Positions 1 through 10,447 of a stretch of DNA of 64,000 bases are shown one piece after another (the first letter of the stretch is position 1; every line of letters begins with the position of its first letter). The DNA lies in NCBI GenBank assembly GCA_030949565.1, contig JAUZSK010000060.1, positions 58,653 through 122,652 of the forward strand, given 5' to 3'. The notes beneath the pieces were generated by a model that worked only from the letters and a program-made list of their open reading frames with translations, searched no databases and was not told the origin of the DNA. Source of the DNA: Enterobacterales bacterium. GTDB lineage: Bacteria; Pseudomonadota; Gammaproteobacteria; Enterobacterales; Kangiellaceae. A program made the position numbers and the translations under genes.

Positions 1-743
1 GTACGACCAAAGCCGGTTTGAATTTCATCGGCGATCATCACAATACCCTGCTGATCACAAAGTTCGCGGATCGCTTGTAAAAATTTGCTGGAAGCGGAAT
101 AAAAACCACCTTCGCCTTGCACCGGTTCAATAATGATCGCTGCGACATCACTAGCCGCGATATCACAATGCAACAGGGCATCTAAGGCTTTGAGGCTGTC
201 GGCCTCGCTGATCCCATGATACTCAATCGGAAAGGGGATATGATAAATATCATTGGGGAAGGGACCAAAAAGGTTTTTATAGGGCGTCATTTTACCAGTC
301 AACCCCATAGTCATATTAGTGCGACCGTGAAAACCACCATGAAAAGCGATAATACCGCGACGGCCAGTATGGGCACGGGCAATCTTAACGCAGTTTTCCA
401 CCGCCTCGGCGCCAGTGGTCACAAAAATAGCTTTCTTTTCACTGCTTCCGGGAGCAATTTCCACCAGTTTTTCGGCGAGTTCTACCGCACTTTCATAGGG
501 CGTGACCATGACGCAAGTATGGCTAAAATTTTCTAATTGCTGCTTGACTGCGGCCACCACCTTAGGATGACTGTGACCGGTATTATTGACCGCGATGCCG
601 GCACCAAAGTCGATATAACGCTTGCCTTCTTCATCCCAAACTTCTGCATTGAGCGCCTTTTTGACATAAACAGGCGCTAAATTACCCTGCCCACGGGCAA
701 AGACTTTGTCTTTTCTATCTTGTAGCTGTTGGTTGCTGCTCAT
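1..743 (-). CDS. gabT: 4-aminobutyrate aminotransferase (class III), cut by window edge
   Basis: A PLP enzyme that moves the amino group of GABA to 2-oxoglutarate, giving succinate semialdehyde for the GabD encoded just upstream. The N-terminal 247 residues are visible. They show the class III pattern: a YIDFGAGIAVNNTGHSHP stretch near residue 40, GAEAVENCVKIARAHTGR near residue 105, and ADEIQTGFGRT at the window edge, whose Asp binds the pyridine nitrogen of PLP. The Schiff-base lysine lies outside the window. The gene starts 50 bp after the gabD stop and is probably co-transcribed with it. Specificity for GABA rather than 5-aminovalerate or putrescine is inferred from the pairing with gabD. 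Confidence 0.85.
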   Translation of the reverse strand, partial: MSSNQQLQDRKDKVFARGQGNLAPVYVKKALNAEVWDEEGKRYIDFGAGIAVNNTGHSHPKVVAAVKQQLENFSHTCVMVTPYESAVELAEKLVEIAPGSSEKKAIFVTTGAEAVENCVKIARAHTGRRGIIAFHGGFHGRTNMTMGLTGKMTPYKNLFGPFPNDIYHIPFPIEYHGISEADSLKALDALLHCDIAASDVAAIIIEPVQGEGGFYSASSKFLQAIRELCDQQGIVMIADEIQTGFGR

Positions 744-793
744 AATGTGTTATTTCCTGAAAAATGCCTTTAAAAAAGGTCTTAGAATGAATG

Positions 794-2255
794 TTATTGG
801 TCAATACCGCCCATGCAGAGGTATTTTATTTCTAAATAATCTTCGATGCCGTATTTAGAGCCTTCACGACCGGAGCCTGACTCTTTAATACCGCCAAAAG
901 GTGCCATCTCATTGGAAATAATCCCTTCATTGATACCAATAATGCCGTATTCCAGCGCTTCGCTCATGCGCCATACGCGACCGATGTCGCGGGTATAAAA
1001 ATAAGCAGCTAGACCGACCGAAGTATCATTAGCAATGGCAATGGCCTCCGCTTCATCCTTAAATTGAATAATAGAAGCCACTGGGCCGAACACTTCCTCT
1101 TGAGCAATCGCCATCGCATTAGTTACACCGGTTAAAATGGTTGGTGGATAGTAGCAGTTACCAATTGCGCTGGGCTCGCCACCTAACACTAGCTTAGCGC
1201 CTTGCTGTTTGGACGCTTGTACTAGATCATTCACGTTTTGACAGGCCTTTTTATTAATTAAAGGACCGTTAGTGGCCTTAGGATCAGTGCCTTTTCCCAC
1301 TACCAACTGCTGTTTTGACTTTTGCTACCAGCTGCTCAACAAAGTTTTGCTGGATATCTTTATGCACTAAAATACGATTGGTGCAAACGCAGGTTTGACC
1401 GCTATTGCGATACTTAGACGCAATCACACCATCGATGACCTTATCTAAATCCGCATCGGGGAAAATAATAAAAGGTGCATTGCCGCCAAGCTCCATACTG
1501 GTTTTCTTAAGTGTCTTAGCACAGGCGGCCACCAACTTTTTCCCCACCTCGGTAGAGCCGGTAAAGGTTAGTTTTCTGATTCTCGGATCATCGGTCAGGC
1601 AAGGACCAATCTCACTAGAAGATCCCACGACTACATTGATCACACCCTTTGGAATACCGGCTCGATGCGCTAGCTCAGCCAATGCTAAGGCCGAAAGAGG
1701 CGTTTCAGAGGCTGGTTTACACACCACGGTACAACCGGCGGCTAAAGCGGGAGCAATTTTACGGGTGAGCATGGCGCTGGGGAAATTCCAAGGTGTGATA
1801 CAAGCCACCACACCCACAGCCTGCTTAATACAGACGATTCGTTTGTCCGGTGAAGGGCCAGGGATTGTATCGCCGTAGATGCGTTTGCCTTCTTCCGCAA
1901 ACCATTCTATATAACTAGCACCGTAAGCGATTTCACCTCTTGCCTCGGCTAAAATTTTTCCCTGCTCGGCGGTCAGTATTTGCGCTAAATCTTCCTGATG
2001 CTGCATGACTAGATCAAACCATTTGCGCAGTAGTTGTGAACGCTGCTTGGCGCTCAGTTGTTGCCATGGCGACAGAGCCTGCTCGGCGGCGGTGATTGCC
2101 TGCTTGGTGAGTTTCGCATCGGCTTTAGTCACCGATGCGACCGGAGAAGCGTCGCTGGGATCGATAACTGTAAGCTGCTGCTCACCGCTAAGCCATTCAC
2201 CGTTAATGTAAGCGCCGGTTTGTAGTAATTGGGGGTCGGATAAATTTAAAGACAT
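794..2255 (-). CDS. gabD: NAD(P)-dependent succinate-semialdehyde dehydrogenase, one frameshift
   Basis: Oxidises succinate semialdehyde to succinate, the second step of GABA breakdown. Two adjacent reading frames (1284-2255 and 794-1306) together make about 486 residues, against 482 in E. coli GabD. The first carries the Rossmann motif FTGSTEVGKKL, the general-base Glu in MELGGNAP and the catalytic Cys in NSGQTCVCTNR. The second carries the closing GGIKESGSGREGSKYGIEDY block. Removing one base near 1303 joins the frames, and all catalytic residues are intact. The break is therefore a recent mutation or a sequencing error. It precedes gabT on the same strand. Confidence 0.85.
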
Positions 2256-2270
2256 GGTAAAGCCTCTATA

Positions 2271-2301
2271 TTGTTAATTGTTAATTGTTAATTGTTAATT
2301 G
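2271..2301. repeat. 7-bp tandem repeat (TTGTTAA, 4.4 copies)
   Basis: Four perfect copies of TTGTTAA plus three bases lie just upstream of the gabD start codon (2255), where its promoter and leader should be. Copy number could vary by slippage. The rest of 2302-2573 shows no gene. Confidence 0.9.
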
Positions 2302-2573
2302 AGTTTACTCTCAACTGGATAAAATAGGCAATCGAATCGCTACTAGCAAAAAGCACAAAGAATGGTTTTGTAGGGATTAAACCGCAGAATATTTCGCCTT
2401 GTCCAGTCAACTACCCCTAAAGAGGAGGATGGATTTCCAATCAATGCATAATCTCGTTTGCCTTTACCCATTAGATATGGAATAGAATGTGTGAATTAGG
2501 AAAGGTTGGTCTGTCCCGATTAAGAAAAGCTTTTACGAACTCAAGGAGAACATAGTCAATGATTGTAGTAAAA

Positions 2574-2615
2574 GTATCAGGTATCAGGTATCAGGTATCA
2601 GGTATCAGGTATCAG
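2574..2615. repeat. 7-bp tandem repeat (GTATCAG, 6 copies)
   Basis: Six perfect head-to-tail copies of GTATCAG. The sequence is unrelated to the heptamer at 2271 but has the same period. It is intergenic, and I see no promoter or gene that it clearly belongs to. Confidence 0.95.
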
Positions 2616-2786
2616 CATCTTGCCGCGAGAATCTTAAACTTTGAGGTGACAAAAATGAGAGCAAGATTTAATCAATGGTTTAAAGCTGGATAGTATTGAA
2701 CATATAATGGCTCTCACTAAATGTTTCAGGTAGAATCTTGGTGCTAAATTGAAAAAATTAATTTTAATTGAAGGAAATTGTTAAGA

Positions 2787-3119
2787 ATGGTTGGACTAAA
2801 TATGAATGATATGCAATCAATAGACTTAGTTCTAGAAACTATTACTTATTTTATTACCATAGTAGGTGTTCCTGTAGCAATCTATATTTACCTTCGGGAG
2901 CAGGAAAAACAAAGAGCAGAGAGAATACGGTACATTTGATACGCCCTATAAAAACCTTCAAAACTATCAAGAGAGGAAGATAAAAATTCAGACTATTTCG
3001 ATCAATCATTTTCTAATTATTTTAACGAAAAAGGTGAGGTTTGAATGGCAGGAAGAAAATTCAGAACAAAGAAATACACAAGAAGTAGTTGGTGAGCCCT
3101 TAGGGGCGAGTAATATTTG
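2787..3119 (+). pseudogene. Small membrane-anchored protein, frameshifted remnant
   Basis: An open frame starting at 2787 gives a 50-residue protein with one membrane segment (about residues 16-36) followed by a basic RExEKQRAER stretch and a stop at 2937. If one base is skipped near 2926 the reading continues as EYGTFDTPYKN and stays open to 3119. This resembles a family of short proteins with one membrane helix followed by an REKxxER-EYGTYDxLD segment. At least one more frameshift seems needed, so it is probably decayed. Function unknown. Confidence 0.35.
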
Positions 3120-3149
3120 ACTAAAAAAACATACAAGGAGTTTAGAATA

Positions 3150-3956
3150 ATGACTAAAATCAAATTAACACTGGTACTAATCGCGGGCCTGCTCATCGGT
3201 GTAATCATTGGGATGCGATGGATGCCGAGAGACAACCCACAGTCTAGCCTTGAGTCTTTTCCCTCAACAGCTATGAATCAAACTGCCGCAGTGGTACAAG
3301 TGCCAATGGGTTTAGAAAGTCATTCTGCGCTTAAACAAACCTCAGTGGACCAAGGTCTAACAGTAAAAACAAATGCTGAAACCCACCAAGCCAATCAAAA
3401 GCTGCAACAATTGAATCAACAAATTAAACAATTACAGCAAGCTTTGGCCGACAAGGAGAAAGCGCTTGCTTCGGCCCTGGCGGAAAATGAAGCTCTTATG
3501 TCAATAGTTGCTCAGATAGACACCAAAAAAAGTGAAGATGAGGTGGTGCAACTCAGTCAAGCTGAAGTGGATAAGTTTTTACCCTCACCCTTTAATCAAG
3601 CCATGGTAGGGGCTAAAGGTTCGCTTGCAAAATATTTTAATCAATATATTGATGAAGAAATCGATTATAACTGGAATCAAGAAATGGAGAACAACATTAA
3701 TCAATTCATAACGCTGCATCAACAATCTTACAACCTTGAACTGGAATCAGTGCATTGTAAGTCTACTACTTGTGAAGTTAGAGGATTTGAAAAAGCCGGA
3801 GGGGCTTGGCAGATCGTAATGGTTGGTATGATGCAGCAGGATTGGTGGCAGTTTGGAGGTAGCAGTTCAACTAGTCGAGCAGGCAATTCAGCTGAAAGCG
3901 AAAGTTCAATAAAACAACAAAATTATTTCTATTTGCTTGCTTCAACTTCACCTTAA
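3150..3956 (+). CDS. Membrane-anchored coiled-coil protein, unknown function
   Basis: 268 residues. The ATG at 3150 is chosen because AAGGAG lies 10 bases before it; an in-frame upstream extension has no such site. A membrane anchor (about residues 4-24) is followed by a polar linker, a Gln/Lys-rich coiled coil (about residues 80-125), then a folded C-terminal part containing an HCKSTTCEVRGFE motif with two cysteines that could pair. The bulk is probably periplasmic. I do not recognise a named family. It stands alone, 37 bp before the CoA-transferase gene. Confidence 0.7.
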   Translation: MTKIKLTLVLIAGLLIGVIIGMRWMPRDNPQSSLESFPSTAMNQTAAVVQVPMGLESHSALKQTSVDQGLTVKTNAETHQANQKLQQLNQQIKQLQQALADKEKALASALAENEALMSIVAQIDTKKSEDEVVQLSQAEVDKFLPSPFNQAMVGAKGSLAKYFNQYIDEEIDYNWNQEMENNINQFITLHQQSYNLELESVHCKSTTCEVRGFEKAGGAWQIVMVGMMQQDWWQFGGSSSTSRAGNSAESESSIKQQNYFYLLASTSP

Positions 3957-3993
3957 ACCAGATGTATTTTATTTTAGCGGTTAAGATTAAATC

Positions 3994-5214
3994 ATGAATA
4001 ACAAAAATAATACAGGTCCCTTAACTGGTTTAAAAGTACTCGATCTAAGCCGCATTTTAGCCGGCCCTTGGGCCACCCAAATGTTGGCCGATTACGGTGC
4101 CGAAGTTTGGAAGATCGAAAGACCTGGTCAGGGTGATGATACCCGCGCTTGGGGTGGCGGCTTGTCGAGCAATGGAGAAACCATTGACGCCAGTGCTTAT
4201 TTTCTTTGCGCTAATCGCGGCAAATATTCGCTGAGTTTAGATATCGCGAGTCAGCAGGGGCAACAAATTATTCGCCAGCTATTAACTGAGGCGGATATTT
4301 TAGTGGAAAATTTTAAATGGGGTTCGCTGCAAAAATATGGGCTAGACTATGCGTCACTCAAAAAGGAATTCCCTCGTTTGATCTATTGCTCCATCACCGG
4401 TTTTGGGCATACCGGACCGTTTGCCGATCAGGCCGGATATGATGCCATGATTCAGGCCTCCGCTGGTTTGATGAGTATTAATGGTGAGGCAGGAGGTGCC
4501 CCGCAAAAAGTGGGAGTAGCGGTGTCTGATTTAAGTACCGGGCTTTATGCTGTGACGGCGATATTAGCGGCACTTTATCACCGTGAAAAAACAGGGCAAG
4601 GGCAGCAGATTGATTTGGCTTTGTTTGATACGCAGGTTGCATGTTTAGCCAATCAAAGTATTAACTACTTAGTTTCTGGCAATATACCGAAACCCATGGG
4701 AAGTTCTCATCCGAGTATTGTTCCTTATCAGGCAATGCCATGTCAGGATGGCGCGATCATGTTGGCAATTGGCAACGATAAGCAGTTTCAAATGCTGTGT
4801 CTTTTGTTAAATCAAGCTCAGTGGGGCAATGACGAGCGTTTTGCAACGAATAACCAGCGGGTAAAAAACAAAACCCTCCTGCTGCCTTTGCTAGAACAAG
4901 AATTAAAACAAAACAGCTGCCAACATTGGCTAACCCTGCTGGCTAGTAAAAAAGTGCCTTGCGGTCCAATTAATAACTTAAAACAGGTTTTTGAACACCC
5001 TCAAATCGCCGCTAGACAGATGCAATTTGACTTAATGCATCAACAGCTTGGCGCGGTACCGCAGGTTGCTAATCCGGTTAAGTTTTCACAAACGCCGATT
5101 GAATACAACAAACCACCGCCCTTATTAGGTGAAGATACTCATTCTATTTTAAGCGACAAACTCAGTTTTTCTCAAACTGAAATAGCAGAACTTACTCAAT
5201 TGGGAATTATTTGA
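3994..5214 (+). CDS. Class III CoA-transferase (CaiB/BaiF family)
   Basis: 406 residues, the usual length for a family III CoA-transferase, which moves CoA between carboxylic acids through an aspartyl-CoA thioester. Family marks are the N-terminal LDLSRILAGPWATQMLADYGAEV, the mid-region ITGFGHTGP, and AGYDAMIQASAGLM, whose Asp is the expected nucleophile. The DLSTGLYAVTAILAALYHRE and GQGQQIDLALFDTQVA blocks are also typical. Succinyl-CoA:glutarate transfer would suit the surrounding amino-acid catabolism, but substrate cannot be read from sequence. The MFS gene follows after 13 bp and is probably in the same operon. Confidence 0.85.
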   Translation: MNNKNNTGPLTGLKVLDLSRILAGPWATQMLADYGAEVWKIERPGQGDDTRAWGGGLSSNGETIDASAYFLCANRGKYSLSLDIASQQGQQIIRQLLTEADILVENFKWGSLQKYGLDYASLKKEFPRLIYCSITGFGHTGPFADQAGYDAMIQASAGLMSINGEAGGAPQKVGVAVSDLSTGLYAVTAILAALYHREKTGQGQQIDLALFDTQVACLANQSINYLVSGNIPKPMGSSHPSIVPYQAMPCQDGAIMLAIGNDKQFQMLCLLLNQAQWGNDERFATNNQRVKNKTLLLPLLEQELKQNSCQHWLTLLASKKVPCGPINNLKQVFEHPQIAARQMQFDLMHQQLGAVPQVANPVKFSQTPIEYNKPPPLLGEDTHSILSDKLSFSQTEIAELTQLGII

Positions 5215-5227
5215 TAATAAAACTTCA

Positions 5228-6407
5228 ATGAAACTCGATCCTAAAAAACGCCTAAGTTACTTACCCTTATTTGCTGCCGTTACTGCTGTAACGCCTTTAG
5301 CGATTGATATGTATTTGCCGGCAATGCCTACAATTGCTTCCAGTTTAGGCACTGATATTACGCTGATTCAAAATAGTTTAAGCGTGTTTCTATTTTCTTA
5401 TGCGTTGGGAATGTTTCTTTTTGGCCCGCTCGCCGATCGTGTAGGGCGTAAATCAATGCTGTTAATTGGGCTTGGTGGCTATTGTCTATTCAGTGGTTTG
5501 ATCGCAATGAGTGATAGTGGAGCTGAATTTTTTAACTTTTCGTGTGTTGCAAGCAATGTTTGGTGGCGCTGCGACCTTGGTGATCCCTGGTACTATTCGT
5601 CTTTTATTTGGCAAGGATACGGTAAAAGGTTTGTCTTATGTTTCAAGCATAATGATGATCGCACCCATGTTAGCACCCAGTTTAGGTGGCCTAGTGCTTA
5701 GCTTGTCTAGTTGGCGCATGATTTTTATTCTTTTGGCAGCCTATGCAGCGCTTATCTTTGTATTCAGTTACCGATTTTTTCCGGCTGCTGACAAAATCGA
5801 GAAGATCTCAATGCCGTTACATCAGGTTTATTTCTCCAGCTATAAAAGAATATTTAGCACTGAAAATATCCGCCGCTATTTATTGATTTCCATGTTGGCA
5901 TCCTTTACTTTTTTTACCTATATCACCGGTGTCGCCTTTGTCTACATAAAAGTTTTACACTTCTCTGAATTTACTTTTGGCTTAGTTTTTGGGATTAACG
6001 TTCTAGTACTTATGACTAGCAATTTCGTTAATAGTAAATTAACGCCCATCTATGGTGAAAAAACCTTGTTAGGCTATTATTGGATCATTGCCATTAGCTT
6101 TAGTTCCGCCTTAATACTGAGTGTTTATTTCAATTTAAGCTGGATATTTATTCTTCTCAGTTTAATCCCTCTGATGGGCTGTTTGATGGCAATGATAATC
6201 AGTGCGGATAGCTTGATTTTACAATCCTTCTCGAAATTTACAGGTACAGCGACTGCCGTGATCGGAACACTTCGATTTGCCAGCGGTGCCTTGGCTGGTC
6301 CGTTGCTCGCATTATTGTATGATGGAAGCGCGAAGCCTTTTGCTGTTTTAATCTGCTCAGGTGTTATGGCTATTGGGATGGCTAATTATTTGAGCCGCGA
6401 TACTTAA
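5228..6407 (+). CDS. MFS drug-efflux transporter, Bcr/CflA type, one frameshift
   Basis: Two frames, 5228-5533 and from about 5530 to 6407, make one protein of about 392 residues, normal for the Bcr/CflA group. The first contains TPLAIDMYLPAMPTIASSLG and the loop motif GPLADRVGRKSMLLIGL that marks MFS transporters. The second supplies helices 4-12. The frames meet at a run of six T (5528-5533), and deleting one T restores the frame. It is probably a proton-driven exporter in the inner membrane. Substrate unknown. Its stop overlaps the end of the convergent gene at 6404. Confidence 0.8.
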
Positions 6408-7135
6408 CACTGCTCCGATGGCTTTTCGGTTATTTGTAATAAAAAACTATTAGCGGGTAATGTGATTCCATCGGATACATAGCTGTTGGGTAAATTGTCT
6501 TTGCATCCTACATAGAGCGGGCTAAAAAAACCATAGGGTACCGCTACCATCACATGAGCGGGTATTTTCCTGCGCGTCATTGGTTGAATGTCTGCCTCGG
6601 TATAGAAATGTTGCTGTATGTATAGGGTTTGATTACTGTGATTAATAATCAGTCGCTGATTTTCTTGAGATTGATTAAATTTTTGCAGTGACATGGATAG
6701 GTTGGCCATTGAGATCCCGTCAGGTGCTGTCTCAAGTAAAAAATGCGCTATATTTTTTCCTATAAAAACATGAGGGAAAAGTGTAAACAAGCTGTTTTTG
6801 TCTGTAGGACCAAAAAGAAAACCATCGCCCTGCACCAGTTCATATTTTTCACCTGTATGTTGCGGATAAATTATCTCGATAGGCCTACCGGAAGAAAAAA
6901 TTAAGTAGCTACAAAAGATTGGAATTGCAAAGGTGCAAATAGCCAGCAGTTTTCGCAAGAGTATGCGTCGATAGTAGAATAAAGGCGATAATTTTTTAAA
7001 CTGCTGGTATGTTTCATTATTATTACTAAACAGGGCAAAACTCGAAAGAAGTCTAAGAATGATACTTAGAAAAATAAAAATAATAATCGGAAAAGCCAAG
7101 GCTAAAAACCAATATTCACCAACACTGGTTATCAT
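6404..7135 (-). CDS. Membrane protein, unknown function
   Basis: 243 residues with two strongly hydrophobic segments (about 7-30 and 62-82) and a long, probably extracytoplasmic C-terminal part with no motif I recognise. The gene is convergent with the MFS transporter, the two 3' ends overlapping by 4 bp, and sits 51 bp downstream of mmsA on the same strand, so it could be read through from it. No function proposed. Confidence 0.6.
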   Translation of the reverse strand: MITSVGEYWFLALAFPIIIFIFLSIILRLLSSFALFSNNNETYQQFKKLSPLFYYRRILLRKLLAICTFAIPIFCSYLIFSSGRPIEIIYPQHTGEKYELVQGDGFLFGPTDKNSLFTLFPHVFIGKNIAHFLLETAPDGISMANLSMSLQKFNQSQENQRLIINHSNQTLYIQQHFYTEADIQPMTRRKIPAHVMVAVPYGFFSPLYVGCKDNLPNSYVSDGITLPANSFLLQITEKPSEQC

Positions 7136-7186
7136 TCACTTCTCCTATATTTAGAACCTATTTATTGTATCAAAATTATGCCAAAA

Positions 7187-8687
7187 CTAACTCGGAAAAG
7201 CAAAAGACACACCCTCTCGAACACCGCTAGATGGCCAGCGTTGAGTGATGGTTTTACGCTTAGTATAAAATTTAACGCCGTCGGGACCATAGGCATGTAA
7301 GTCGCCAAACAAAGATCGTTTCCAACCGCCAAAGCTATGGTAAGCCACTGGCACCGGTAAAGGTACATTAATACCAACCATTCCCACTTGAATATTGTCA
7401 GAAAAATAGCGGGCGGCTTCACCATCGCGGGTGAATATACAGGTACCGTTGCCGTACTCATGTTGATCAATTAAATCCATTGCTTGTTGCATGGTTTTTA
7501 CGCGAACGACCTGTAAAACGGGACCAAAAATTTCAGCCTGATAGCTGTCCATTTCTGGTGTCACTTGATCGATCAGTGTTGGGCCGACAAAAAAGCCCTG
7601 TTCATATCCATCCACCGTTATTTGACGACCATCGACCAGTATTTTTGCGCCTTGCTTTTCCGCACTATCAATGTGACCAATTACTTTTTGCTGAGCTTGC
7701 TTCGTAATTAAAGGACCAAAACTATTGTCCGCTTGCGAATAATGTCCAACTTTAAGTGGCGCCATGGCTTGAGCCAGTTTTTGCGTTAATTGATCTGCCG
7801 CTTCATCACCCACCGCAACCGCTACAGACAGCGCCATGCAGCGCTCACCACAGGAACCAAAAGCCGCACCGAGTAATTGATTTACGGTATTGTCCATATC
7901 GGCGTCCGGCATCACGATGGCATGGTTTTTCGCGCCACCAAGTGCCTGGCAGCGTTTGCCATGTTCCGCGGCGGTTTTATAAATATACTCAGCAATGGGG
8001 GTTGATCCCAACAAAACTAATGGCCTTAATGCGTTGATCTTTTAATAGATAATCCACCGCTTGTTTGTCACCATTGACCAAACTAAAAACGCCATCAGGT
8101 AGCCCCGCTTGGGTTAATAATTGAGCGATAAATAAAGGCGCACTGGGATCTCTTTCCGAAGGTTTTAAAATAAAACAATTACCGCACACTAGCGCTAACG
8201 GATACATCCACATAGGAACCATGGAGGGGAAGTTAAAAGGGGTTATCCCCGCCACAATGCCTAGCGGTTGAAACTCACTCCAGGAGTCAATATTAGGGCC
8301 GACATTTTTACTGTGTTCACCTTTAAGCAGCTGCGCTGCACCACAGGCAAATTCGACATTTTCAATACCGCGTTGCAATTCACCAGCCGCATCATGACAG
8401 ATTTTGCCATGTTCTTGACCAATCAATTCAGCGATTTTATCGGCATTTTCTTCTAACAATTGTTTAAATTTAAACATCACTTGTACGCGTTTTTGTACTG
8501 GCGTATTGCGCCAAGCGGGATAGGCTTTTTCAGCGGCTTCGATAGCATGATTAAGGGTGGCATCTCCGGCCAATATGACCTGGCTTTCACTTTCACCCTT
8601 GGCAGGATTAAACACTGGCTGACTTCTGGCTGGAGAATCTAGTCCTTCGGTGTCTTGCCCCGCAATAAAATGGCCTATCTTATTCAT
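7187..8687 (-). CDS. mmsA: CoA-acylating methylmalonate-semialdehyde dehydrogenase, one frameshift
   Basis: Converts malonate or methylmalonate semialdehyde to acetyl-CoA or propionyl-CoA plus CO2. The two frames (7989-8687 and 7187-8014) make about 499 residues, exactly the family size. The catalytic Cys is in GSCGERCMALS, and the position that holds a general-base Glu in other aldehyde dehydrogenases reads GGAKNHA, as is normal for this CoA-dependent family. Removing one base from CCC at 8007-8009 gives a continuous SFVGSTPIAEYIY. It lies directly downstream of the beta-alanine aminotransferase, which would supply malonate semialdehyde. Confidence 0.88.
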
Positions 8688-8740
8688 AGTCTTTCCCGTG
8701 CTGCGTTAAATGATTAAAAGTGAGTGTTTAATGAGCTAGA

Positions 8741-10083
8741 TTATTCAGTTTGTTCAATGGCTTCGCCTAGTGCGCTGATCAATGAGTTAATTTCATTTTT
8801 TTGCGTACTAAAAGGTAGCCCCAATTGAATGGTGTCACCACCATAACGCACATAGAAGCCTTTTTTCCAGCAGTTCATGGCAATTTGATAGGGTCTTAGT
8901 CCCGGCTGAGCGCCATTTTTATCAATAAAAGGGTCAATGGTCAGCGCGCCAGCCAGTCCGAAATTACGGATATCACTAATATGCTGAGTACCTTTTAAGC
9001 TGTGAAGTTGCTGTTCAAAATAGGGTGCGATGGCGGCAGATTGTTGAATTAGCTGTTCGCTTTTTAGCAGATCTAATGCCGCAATACCTGCCGCGCAAGC
9101 AATCGGATGGGCTGAATAGGTGTAGCCGTGAGGAAATTCCAGCATATAATCAGGGCCACCGGCTTGCATAAAAGTGTCATAGATTTCTTGCTTGGCAATA
9201 GTGGCGCCCATAGGGACTGCACCATTGGTGAGTTGCTTGGCAATGGTCATAATATCGGGTGTTACATCAAATAATTCAGCCGCGGTGTTAGCACCTAGTC
9301 GGCCAAACGCGGTGATCACCTCGTCAAAAATCAACAAAATATCATGTTTATCGCAAATTTCACGCAGTCTTTTTAAATAGCCCACCGGTGGCGGTAGGAC
9401 GCCTGCCGAGCCAGCCATGGGTTCCACAATCACCGCGGCAATATTGGCGGGATCGTAAATAGCGATCAAATTTTCCAGTTCATCGGCTAAAAAGGCACCT
9501 TTTTCTGGTAATCCCTGGCAAAATTTATTTTCATCCAGTTGGGTATGAGGTAAATGGGCTGCTTCAATCCCTTGACCATAGATTGCGCGATTTGGACCAA
9601 TGCCGCCGACACTTATGCCGCCAAAATTAACCCCATGATAGCCTTTGGCGCGTCCGATAAAACGCGTTTTACTGCCCAATCCTTTTTTAGCCAATAACCG
9701 CGCGCCATTTTAAGCGAGGTTTCGACCGCTTCGGAACCGGAGCAGGTAAAAAAGACACGATTCAGACCTTGTGGCATCATTTTAGTAATTTTATGCGCTA
9801 ACTCAAAGGATTTGGGCTGACCAAATTGAAACGAGGGCGCAAAATCCAGCGTTTTGGCCTGATCGGCGATAGCTTCAGCAATTTCTGCGCGACCGTGACC
9901 GGCGCCGCAGGTCCAAAGCCCTGACAGACCGTCAAAAATCTTTCGCCCGTTTGAGTCAGTGTAATAATGACCTTCGGCGGCGACAATCATCCTTGGATCT
10001 TGTTTAAACTGACGATTGCCGGTAAAAGGCATCCAGTGACTGTCTAATTGCTGCTGGGTCAGCGCTGTTTGATTTTGATTCAT
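8741..10083 (-). CDS. Omega-amino acid (beta-alanine):pyruvate aminotransferase, one frameshift
   Basis: A class III PLP aminotransferase, most like the beta-alanine:pyruvate group, which makes malonate semialdehyde and alanine. Both frames together give about 447 residues. Visible motifs are FDGLSGLWTCGAGHGR, CSGSEAVETSLKMARGYW, LIFDEVITAFGRLG (PLP-binding Asp) and TIAKQLTNGAVPMG, whose Lys should form the Schiff base. The break is at a run of six T on the plus strand (9684-9689); one added base restores the frame. It heads the mmsA transcription unit and is divergent from the LysR gene, the standard arrangement for a regulator and its target. Confidence 0.85.
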
Positions 10084-10239
10084 TATTCTATCCTAAGTTG
10101 GTCATGAACTATTTCGTTGTCGTCTTCGATCTTTTTGTTGAGCCGTCATTCCTGCGATCATTTGAGCAGGAATCCGACAAACTAAGCTGAGATCACCGAT
10201 TAAAACACCTCTAGGATGACGGAAACTAGTGGTTGAACT

Positions 10240-10327
10240 GTCATTGCGAGGAGTGCAGCGACGCGGCAATCTACTGACATTTATCGCGTTCTAAACAGAT
10301 TGCCGCGTCATACTTCCTCGCAATGAC
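10240..10327. repeat. Dispersed palindromic element (GTCATTGCGAGG type)
   Basis: Imperfect inverted arms of about 32 bases (10240-10272 and 10297-10327) begin GTCATTGCGAGGAG and end CTTCCTCGCAATGAC around a 24-base centre. This is the look of a widespread bacterial intergenic palindrome or MITE. It fills the 364-bp gap between two divergent genes. A second, weaker palindrome (GTCATTCCTGC ... GGATGACGG) precedes it at about 10145-10221. The remaining part (10330-10447) should contain the LysR promoter; no clear boxes were picked. Confidence 0.75.
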
Positions 10328-10447
10328 CGATTTTCTTGGTCGTTTATTATTCCACTGTATAAACCCTATTATCGACCTTTCTATAGATAAGTAAATACTA
10401 TTATATTAAACTATACTTAAGTATTAACTTATCTAAAGAGCGGTTTA

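Noticed and set aside
216..536. Plus-strand open frame of 106 codons
   Set aside because: Lies entirely inside gabT on the other strand, with no start signal or family resemblance.
1405..1878. Plus-strand open frame of 157 codons
   Set aside because: Antisense shadow of gabD, whose motifs explain the same bases.
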